Assembly (NCBI GenBank): GCA_949751835.1
Contig: CATKHK010000001.1
Span: 496,001 to 560,000, forward strand
Length of the DNA stretch: 64,000 nucleotides
Direction of reading: 5' to 3'
From: Blepharisma japonicum
Taxonomy: Eukaryota; Ciliophora; Heterotrichea; Heterotrichida; Blepharismidae
This document shows positions 57,992 to 64,000 of this stretch, one piece after another; positions within the stretch are counted from its first letter, which is position 1; every line of letters starts with the position of its first letter. A model generated the notes under the pieces. The model was given only the letters and a program-made list of their open reading frames with translations, was not told where the DNA came from and searched no databases. Position numbers and translations under genes: made by a program.

Positions 57992-58381
57992 TTATATTTC
58001 TTTTATGCTCATTGAAATATGGAATTATTTTTATTGATGCTGCAGGATTCAAATCTGTTTCGATTGTAACTTAGCTTACTGCTTTAAATTATTTGCTTAT
58101 TTATCATTACAGTTATCCGTCTTATATGAACTAAACCTTTTGCTTAAGTTAATTTCTTTAATTGACTTATATAACAAATTCAGCCTGGCTTATCTCTACG
58201 TTGCTAATATTTTTCACTTTTTTAAAACAATATATATATTCATTTGGGTTATTCAAGCATTAATAAGTATGTCTAAATCACTTTTGCTTTATTTTATATA
58301 TGAACTTATTTTTTGAAATTAATAAAATTTCTTTTGATTATTCTAGAAATAAAAAGTTTATTAGTTATTTAAAAAACTCTC
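57992..58381. other. AT-rich intergenic region
   Basis: About 390 bp between the start of the hypothetical gene and the stop of PEMT, both on the minus strand. Nothing recognisable beyond AT-rich sequence. Confidence 0.5.
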
Positions 58382-58954
58382 TTACTGAGCTTTCTTCGAA
58401 TAAATTTCATAAAGCATTCTTGTTTCTACCAGTATTGCCATAAAATAAACAACAGCGGCCCAAGCAGTTAGCATGATTCCAATTGGACTTCTCTGCCATA
58501 GAGCATATCCAAAGAAAGTCAAAGAGGAGCCCCAATACATAGGATCCGCGCAAATTGAGAAAGGAAAGGTCACAATTGGCTCATTATGTATAAAAATTCC
58601 AAAGTAGTCACCAAGGAACGTGGTATAAAACCCAAGTTTGTAATATGATGTGAGGACAAAGAATTGTCCTAGCAGTATGCTAAGCCAAGCAATAAAATCA
58701 ATGAATATATTTGCAGTCTCAAATTTGGGCTGGCTGTTCATAGCTTCTTGAAAGCAATATCCTCGAGTAAAGTTCAATAATAAGATTAAAATTGCTGATG
58801 CAATGATTGCTATTTTTTTGCGCTTGCAAAACAGTATCGAAATAAGATTGGATCTGTATTCAACCTGTGCGATTACATTCCATACAACTGGATTCAAGGC
58901 AATCATACCAATCGCATGGAGAACTGTAGGATGGTTATAATTAATTAAATCCAT
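58382..58954 (-). CDS. PEMT: Phosphatidylethanolamine N-methyltransferase
   Basis: 190 residues, close to the 199 of the human enzyme. It has four hydrophobic segments and the diagnostic C-terminal block: FYTTFLGDYFGIFIHNEPIV, TFPFSICADPMYWGSSLTFF, GYALWQRSPIGIMLTAW, against YLGDYFGIL, GFPFNVLDNPMYWGST and ASPTGLLLT in mammals. PEMT uses S-adenosylmethionine to methylate phosphatidylethanolamine three times to phosphatidylcholine in the ER membrane; the GxG-like and EE sites for SAM lie in the C-terminal half (here LVETRMLYEIY). No introns or TGA. Start ATG 58954-58952. Confidence 0.92.
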   Translation of the reverse strand: MDLINYNHPTVLHAIGMIALNPVVWNVIAQVEYRSNLISILFCKRKKIAIIASAILILLLNFTRGYCFQEAMNSQPKFETANIFIDFIAWLSILLGQFFVLTSYYKLGFYTTFLGDYFGIFIHNEPIVTFPFSICADPMYWGSSLTFFGYALWQRSPIGIMLTAWAAVVYFMAILVETRMLYEIYSKKAQ

Positions 58955-59060
58955 TTTTGTATATTGTCTTATCTTTAAGCAAAACGCTTAGCAAGGAAGA
59001 AATTAGGCGTTTATATATAGCTTGAAGAATAAACCTTCAAATGGCATTAAACATTTAAAT

Positions 59061-59783
59061 ATGGATGAGAGAGATTGTAAGTAATAAATAGCTGAAGAAG
59101 TTCCATCACTAGATTTAGAAGAAAAAGAAGAAGGCACTAATTGAATTGAATGATTTTGCAATATTGATGGTCACGAATTCTTCTGCGAAGTCCCTGAAGA
59201 ATTCATACGTGATTCTTTTAATTTATATGGCTTTCGATCTCTAATCCCTCGATTTGACGAAGCAATTCATATGATTCTTTCAAAGGAAGTCCCAGATGAT
59301 GAAGACTTCGATAATGAAGTATTCATGGGTGTTTATCAAAATGCAATTGATTTATACGGGCAAATTCATGCAAGATTTATTCGATCTCCTTCAGGATTAG
59401 AAATAATGAAAGAGAAATATTTGTCAGGGGAATTTGGGATATGTCCTAGAGCTTTATGTGATGGCCAAAATGTACTCCCTGTTGGGGAATCTGAAGAGTT
59501 AAGAGAATATGGAGTTAGGCTATTTTGTCCTAAGTGCAAAGAAGCCTATATTCCATCGAGAAGATACGAGAACGTTGATGGAGCCTGCTTTGGGATGTCT
59601 TTTCCACATATATTATTAGAAACTTACACAGATTTGTATATATATGATAGAGGGGAAGAGTTTATCCCAAAGCTGTACGGCTTTAAAATATATGGGCACA
59701 GAGGCTCTGAGTACTACGAAGAGCCAATTATAATAGAAGAAGAAGAAAAAATTGTTGAGGAGTCTAAAGAAGTATCCAATTAA
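59061..59783 (+). CDS. CSNK2B: Casein kinase 2 regulatory subunit beta
   Basis: 235 residues after splicing the intron 59077-59091 (GTAAGTAATAAATAG), which lies just five codons after the ATG and would stop translation at once if retained. The protein then reads MDERD-SEEVPS ... NWIEWFCNIDGHEFFCEVPE (two Trp are TGA), YGQIHARFIRSPSGLEIMKE, FGICPRALCDGQNVLPVG and LFCPKCKEAYIPS. The four Cys form the zinc site of the CK2beta dimer interface, and FVPRLYGFKI-type sequence (FIPKLYGFKIYGHRG) ends the core. It dimerises and holds two catalytic CK2alpha subunits. An acidic tail follows. Confidence 0.95.
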
Positions 59784-59852
59784 TGTGAAGCCTTAAATAA
59801 TTGAAATGGGTAGGCTGAAGCAAAAATTTAAAAAATACCTTATTATAATAAG

Positions 59853-60104
59853 CTATTGACTTATAGTTGTTTTGTGATTCGGCTGCAATTCAGCTTCTTC
59901 ATCATCACTTTCTTGTATGCTATTAGTAAAACTTTCTGAACCCAACAAACTAAGAAAGGTTGGACTCTTTATTAAAATTGACGTTGCTGATGGCTGGATT
60001 TGCATGATAGGCGCATAATAAAATCTGCAAGTCTTGTAACTCAAATTCATTTTGCTTATCTTAGCTACCCTCGCAATATTCCTGGCGTACGTGAACAACC
60101 CCAT
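59853..60104 (-). CDS. Small hypothetical protein
   Basis: 83 residues from ATG 60104-60102 to TAG. The N-terminal ~40 residues are basic and lack acids (MGLFTYARNIARVAKISKMN), which could be a mitochondrial targeting segment or, given MGLFTY, an acylation site; neither is proven. The C-terminus is acidic and polar. It is divergent from the LRR gene, 59 bp between starts. No homologue recognised. Confidence 0.45.
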   Translation of the reverse strand: MGLFTYARNIARVAKISKMNLSYKTCRFYYAPIMQIQPSATSILIKSPTFLSLLGSESFTNSIQESDDEEAELQPNHKTTISQ

Positions 60105-60163
60105 ATTTTTATGATTATAATTTTCTGCATGAATTGCCTTATTTAAATCATATAAAATTAATT

Positions 60164-61310
60164 ATGGAATACCCTCCTCCTGTGGAGATCAGGATTGAAA
60201 CCAGAGTATTGCCTAAGACTAAGAAAAACCTTGAGGAGCAGGCAAAACGAGAGGCCTATGAAAAGCAGCTGGAAGAAGAGAGAAAGCAGCAAGAAAAACT
60301 CAATCAGGCTCAGCAGCAGAAACTTCAAATGGAGAAGTTTGAAAAAGAAAGGCATAAAATTGAGCAGGAAAAGAAAAGGCATGAAGAAGAACGCAGAAGG
60401 AAAGAAGAAGAAGAACAAAAAAGCACGCTAGAAGGAAGGCTTGCCAAGTTTGTATCAGATCTTACGCATAACCAGACACCCTCAGAGTTTTCCTTATCAG
60501 GGGTAGAAATGAGCAATGTAAGATGGAGAATTTTGGCAAGCTGCTTGAAAAATAACCTGACGCTTAAAGATCTTCACTTGTCGAGAAAAGGAATAACTGA
60601 CGAAGAAGGCGAAGAAATAATTAAGAGTCTAAAGAACAATAATATGCTGGAAAAGCTGGAAATGGAAGGAAATCAGCTAGGGAAAAGCAGCGCGAGACAA
60701 ATTGGAGAGTATTTAGCTACTAATGATAAGCTGAAATATCTAGATCTTGAAGGAAATGAGCTCTATGATACTGACATTGTGGATACCACAAGTATTATTG
60801 CTTTAGCTGAAGGAATCAAGAAAAACCAATGCTTGATTTCCATAAATTTAAGTTATTGCAACCTAGATCGAGAATGTGGCAGAATATTAGCTCAAGCCAT
60901 GCGTGAAAACCAAACAATAATCCATTTTGATTTCAGAGGCAATGAATTTCCGCTCGAAATTGTACGAGATATCACAAACAGCTTAAAAAGAAATAAAGAA
61001 CTCTACAACATGTATAGGCTTGAAGAATGGAAAGAAAGGAAAATAGCTCACAGGGAAGACGAATATACGGAAATGATTGATATCACTCTACAGCAAGAAC
61101 ATATCAAGAAAATGAGTAAGAATTATTATAGACATTATCAGCAGAGAAGAAGCAGGAAAACGAGAAAAAGAAAGCAGATGGGAAGAAGAAAGACTCAAAA
61201 AGGAGTATGAGATGAAGAGAGAAATGGAAAAACTGATGAACGAAGCCAAGAAAAGACAAGAAAAAGGCAAAAACAAGAAAAGAGGCAAATCCAAGAAGAA
61301 AAAGAAGTAA
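60164..61310 (+). CDS. Leucine-rich-repeat protein with charged coiled-coil ends
   Basis: 376 residues after removing a 16-nt intron at 61116-61131 (GTAAGAATTATTATAG). The frame before and after differs, so the intron is required; it replaces an unlikely RRSRKTRKRKQ ending with REEAGKREKESRWEEERLKK and a Lys-rich C-terminus. Residues ~30-90 are a charged helix; ~95-290 hold RNase-inhibitor-type LRRs (TLKDLHLSRKGITDEEGEEI, LKYLDLEGNELYDTDIVDTT, LISINLSYCNLDRECGRILA); the rest is coiled coil. The layout is reminiscent of axonemal LRR proteins, but no specific family could be assigned. The stop is 17 bp from that of the convergent Rab gene. Confidence 0.82.
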
Positions 61311-61327
61311 ACTCTTATTTTAAGTTA

Positions 61328-61984
61328 CTAAGTGCAGCAATTTACCCTAGACCTTTGCGTTAGCTGAGGAATCAGCACATTTCCAATACTTTCGTTGTTT
61401 CTCATTCCTTTGTGAGTTCTTGATTTTACAGAATATATTTCTATATGTTATTTACCCTGGAGAAGATTTTCAAACGCTTCCCTGACTCTTGTAACAGTCA
61501 CAGCACTAGTTTCTTCAAACAGCATTCCATGCTCCTGTGCAAATTTTTGCCCCATTTCTGTGCTCACTTTTTTCATTAGAGGCGTAGTTTGGCACAAATC
61601 GATTTTATTCCCTACTAGCATGATAACAATATCTTCTTCGGCATTTTCTTTAAGATCAGCTAGTCATTTTCTCAGATTAATAAAAGATTTTTCACTAGTA
61701 ACATCATAAACAAGCAAAGCTCCAACTGCTCTTCTATAATGTGCGCTGGTAATTGATTTATACCTTTCTTGCCCAGCTGTATCCCATATCTGTGCACGGA
61801 CAGTACCGCCTGACAATAAGGGAACAGTCCTGGTGGCGAATTCTACTCCAATTGTCGAAGTAGGGTTCTTTGGCAAAGTTCCTTTTATGTAGCGTGAGAG
61901 AAGATGGGTTTTTCCAACACCTGCTTCTCCTACTAAGACAATTTTATATAGATAATCTGAGTCTTCGTCTTGAGAGTCTTGCAT
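61328..61984 (-). CDS. Rab-family small GTPase
   Basis: 213 residues after splicing the intron 61441-61455 (GTAAATAACATATAG). All G motifs are present: GEAGVGKTH (19-27), STIGVEF (effector), [17 protein letters not shown] and TSA. The intron is near the 3' end: [16 protein letters not shown] is rebuilt across it and the frame then ends ...QRSRVNCCT, a double-cysteine prenylation site. Unspliced, the protein would stop right after LLQGK and lose its membrane anchor. One Trp after INLRK is TGA. The Rab type is closest in feel to the Rab11/Rab2/Rab14 group, but I cannot fix it. Confidence 0.93.
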
Positions 61985-62027
61985 ATATGAAATTTATAAG
62001 TTGAATATCTGAAATTTGGATTTATAA

Positions 62028-62552
62028 ATGGCAGCCAAAGACATCAAGAAAATCGTCAACATTCTGGCTTACGCAGGAATTGCTAAACCAACTGCGAAGC
62101 TAGGCCAAGCTCTAGGGCCGCTTGGGTTGAATATGGCTCAAGTTTGCAAAGAATTAAATGAAATGACGAACCATATTCGTACAGAAACACCAATAAAAGC
62201 CAAACTCTTTGCAAGATTTGACAAAACTTATACAATTGAGCTCCAGTCACCACCTACAAGTTGGATGATAAGGAGAGCTGCAGGAATTGTTGTAAAATTC
62301 AATTAGAAAGGATCGCCCGCACCTGGGCATGAAGATATTGGGGTTATCTCTATTAAAAGTATTTATGAAATCGCAAAAATTAAGCAAGAAATGGATAAGA
62401 ATTTCCAAAAAATCAGTTTACAAAGTATTTGCACTGTAAAGTATATTTAGCAAATTATGGGAACTTGTAAGTCTATGGGCGTGAGAGTAGTGGAAGACAG
62501 AAGCAAGCCTGATTCAAGAAGAATCCTTGTTAGAAAAATAGGACAAAAATAA
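62028..62552 (+). CDS. MRPL11: Mitochondrial-type ribosomal protein uL11m
   Basis: 164 residues after splicing two introns: 62292-62306 (GTAAAATTCAATTAG) and 62436-62450 (GTAAAGTATATTTAG), both ending in an in-frame TAG. The protein has the uL11 hallmarks GQALGPLGLNMAQVCKELNE and, across the first junction, RRAAGIV-KGSPAPGHEDIG, then SIYEIAKIKQ and across the second SLQSICT-QIMGTCKSMGV. The GPLG(L/V)N sequence and PPTSWMIRRAAG are of bacterial/organellar type, so it is assigned to the mitochondrial large subunit. A targeting peptide is not obvious, as is common for uL11m. Divergent from the Rab gene, 43 bp between starts. Confidence 0.92.
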
Positions 62553-63143
62553 TAGGCTAATAGTTTCTATTCACAAGCATTTATTTACATATATAACTTG
62601 AGATGTTTATAAACTTCTTGAGCACGTTTCTTTTGTTTAATCAGAGCTTATAGGATCTAAAGATATAGAAAGAAATTATGCTACCGATATCATGCTTATT
62701 CAAAAGATTCAAAGTGGCAAAATTAATATAGCTCAATACGCTATTAGGAAGCTTGAATATGATTATTGTAAAATATAAAAATTTTTTGTTAAAATAGAAA
62801 AATTTAAGGAAAATAAATTATAGTTTTCTCATTATGCTTAAGAAGAAATAAAAGATTTTTAATTGCTATAATATTATTAGCTAATATTGCAGCAAGTAAT
62901 TGTCGCTAGATATTGGAATAAATCATAAGTTAAGAAATAAAGAAAATTAATGAAGATAATAATCTTACTAAGATATCCAAATCTAGCTAAAAAAATTCAA
63001 ATGTTCTCAAATAAATTCGAAGGAAATTAATGAAGTTAATAATCTTATTAGAATTATTAATTCCAGCTAAAACTTCAAACACTCTCAAATAAATGCTTAT
63101 GAGTTCATCTTCTTCAAATTATATAAATAGTGAACCAAAATGT
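62553..63143. other. Intergenic region with tandem repeat and a possible decayed coding fragment
   Basis: About 590 bp between convergent stops of uL11m and the acidic-protein gene. At ~62600-62778 one frame reads DVYKLLEHVSFV, then after a TAA SELIGSKDIERNYATDIM and IQKIQSGKINIAQYAIRKLE before TAA; no consensus intron removes the stop, so it may be a gene remnant or chance. An ~80-bp tandem duplication occupies 62941-63098. Confidence 0.4.
62941..63098 (+). repeat. Imperfect tandem duplication, two units of ~80 bp
   Basis: Unit 1 (62941-63020) starts AGAAAATTAATGAAG and unit 2 (from 63021) starts AGGAAATTAATGAAG. Both continue through TAATAATCTTA, CCAGCTAAAA/CTAGCTAAAA and TCTCAAATAAAT at the same spacing. 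Roughly three quarters of positions agree by eye. It is non-coding. Confidence 0.75.
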
Positions 63144-63569
63144 TTAATTAGTTTTCTTTCCATTGCTTTTCTTTGGTTTTTCTTCCTCAGAGCTTGAGTC
63201 TTGATATTCTTCTGATTCTTCTACACTACTTTCAGGCTCCTCCTCTCCCTCGCTTTCGCCACTAGCATTTTCCTCTAACTCCTCTTCCCCACTTTCAGAG
63301 CTACCTTCTTGCTCTTCTTCCATATGCCTTTCTCTGAACTTCATATAACCTGCTAAATCAAATTCTTCGTCTTCTCCATGCTCTCCCTCATCAGACAATA
63401 ATGGCGGCTCTTCTGAAGACGACTCAGAAGCGTTAGGAGCGAAATCTTCATCTGAGCTTTCTTCGACTTCTTCCAAAATTTTTGCTTTTTTTGCAGGTTT
63501 GGGGTCGTTTTTGCCATTGGCTTGGGTAGTTCTCTTTGCTGGGATTGGTTCATCGTGTTCTCCTGACAT
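63144..63569 (-). CDS. Hypothetical highly acidic Ser/Glu-rich protein
   Basis: 141 residues from ATG 63569-63567 to TAA. A short basic N-terminus (KRTTQANGKNDPKPAKKAK) is followed by long runs of Glu/Ser/Asp (EEVEESSDEDFAPNASESSS, GESEGEEEPESSVEESEEYQ) with many S-x-x-E casein kinase 2 sites, and a Lys-rich end (KPKKSNGKK). Such proteins are typical of nucleolar or histone-chaperone-like factors, but composition alone cannot prove it. The central DEEFDLAGYMKFRERHMEE is the only ordered-looking part. The gene encoding CK2beta lies 3.4 kb away, which may be coincidence. Confidence 0.6.
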   Translation of the reverse strand: MSGEHDEPIPAKRTTQANGKNDPKPAKKAKILEEVEESSDEDFAPNASESSSEEPPLLSDEGEHGEDEEFDLAGYMKFRERHMEEEQEGSSESGEEELEENASGESEGEEEPESSVEESEEYQDSSSEEEKPKKSNGKKTN

Positions 63570-63724
63570 TTTGCTATTTAATATATTGAAAAGAAGTGTG
63601 GAGCAAGATAAAGCAAAAAAAATAATAAAAACTCCTTAGAAGTGCATTGCCAACTCTAGATTTAATGTGAAAATTATAAATAGGGCTGACATCATGATAT
63701 ATAAAGAGCTATGAAGAAGATTAC

Positions 63725-64000
63725 TTATTTAGCTATTTCTGCTGTAAGGGCGTTTTTGGCTCCTTCCTCTTCTGGCTTAGCTTGAGTGGAGATTTCTGGT
63801 GCATCTTTGTAAAGCTCCATAAGTTTAGCCACATCGATCTTTGGTCTCTTGATAACCTTGACTTTCCTGACATAGACATTCTGTAATGGGAAAATGGTTG
63901 CGCATTCCTTCACAATCCTCTTGTTGATATCAGTTCCAATCAAAACCTTCACGAGGCCTTTAAGGTCGTTTGACTGAGCTTCGTTTGCTAAGATGTTCAT
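63725..64000 (-). CDS. RPS3A: 40S ribosomal protein eS1, C-terminal part (5' end outside window)
   Basis: The frame is open from the right edge to TAA at 63727-63725. The 91 visible residues match the C-terminus of eS1/RPS3A: ANEAQSNDLKGLVKVLIGTD, ATIFPLQNVYVRKVKVIKRP and KIDVAKLMELYKDAPE, against VQTNDLKEVVNKLIPDSIG, IYPLHDVFVRKVKMLKKP and KLMELH in human. The Met at the window edge is internal (…MTREVQTNDLKE in human), so most of the gene lies beyond 64000. A small-subunit protein next to the mRNA exit. Confidence 0.92.
   Translation of the reverse strand: MNILANEAQSNDLKGLVKVLIGTDINKRIVKECATIFPLQNVYVRKVKVIKRPKIDVAKLMELYKDAPEISTQAKPEEEGAKNALTAEIAK

Noticed and set aside
62600-62778. Possible small gene with IQKIQSGKINIAQYAIRKLE.
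   Set aside because: There is no start upstream in frame and an internal TAA that no consensus intron removes; kept only as a possible remnant.

Overview
The window is ordinary protein-coding DNA from the somatic (macronuclear) genome of a heterotrich ciliate, most probably Blepharisma. Three things seen in the sequence support this. (1) TGA is read as tryptophan: dozens of in-frame TGAs fall on conserved Trp positions (DWWSFG in an AGC kinase, INAAWGQ in Beclin, GEW-LEAGAL in MCM9, SWNV and WCGDFN in an AP endonuclease), and every credible gene ends in TAA or TAG. (2) Introns are only 15 nt long (two are 16 nt), begin GTA, end AG and carry an A at position 10. I placed 22 of them. (3) The DNA is AT-rich with very tight gene spacing. 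Stentor also has tiny introns but uses the standard code, so TGA=Trp points to Blepharisma; the species call is an inference.

Layout. 0-5.3 kb: 3' part of a MATH-domain protein, mitochondrial fumarase, a PAP2-type phosphatase and a RING/B-box/leucine-rich-repeat protein. 5.6-10.1 kb: a complete Dopey/DOP1 trafficking protein. 10.4-18.3 kb: an acylated EF-hand-like protein, coiled-coil proteins, the splicing-linked kinase PRP4K and a tiny three-intron ankyrin protein. 18.4-22.9 kb: a 1488-residue ankyrin/coiled-coil/EF-hand/C2/IQ protein. 23-34.9 kb: a GYF protein, a kinesin, the ciliary transition-zone protein TMEM216, Beclin-1, a PP2C phosphatase, a YY1-like zinc-finger protein and a RanGAP-like LRR protein. 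35-42.2 kb: a large cysteine-rich zinc protein, MCM9, tRNA-Phe, PCNA, a secreted protein and a coiled-coil protein. 42.8-47.1 kb: tRNA-Arg, AP endonuclease, a B-box protein, an R2R3 MYB and signal peptidase subunit 1. 47.2-53.4 kb: a 2068-residue GRIP golgin. 53.5-64 kb: ribosomal proteins eL32, uL11m and eS1 (partial), a second TRIM-like protein, an AGC kinase, PEMT, CK2 beta, an LRR protein and a Rab GTPase.

No operons, mobile elements, viral remnants or CRISPR are visible. Neighbours do not form one pathway, though several products serve common cell systems: membrane traffic (DOP1, GRIP golgin, Rab, Beclin, PEMT, SPCS1), replication and repair (MCM9, PCNA, APE) and cilia/cytoskeleton (TMEM216, kinesin, coiled-coil proteins). 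Read with the standard code and without 15-nt introns, most of these genes would look broken into fragments; they are intact. The main real anomaly is PCNA, whose start codon cannot be found. I found no clear undescribed system; the most distinctive items are the intron architecture, the PCNA 5' end and several unusual domain combinations.
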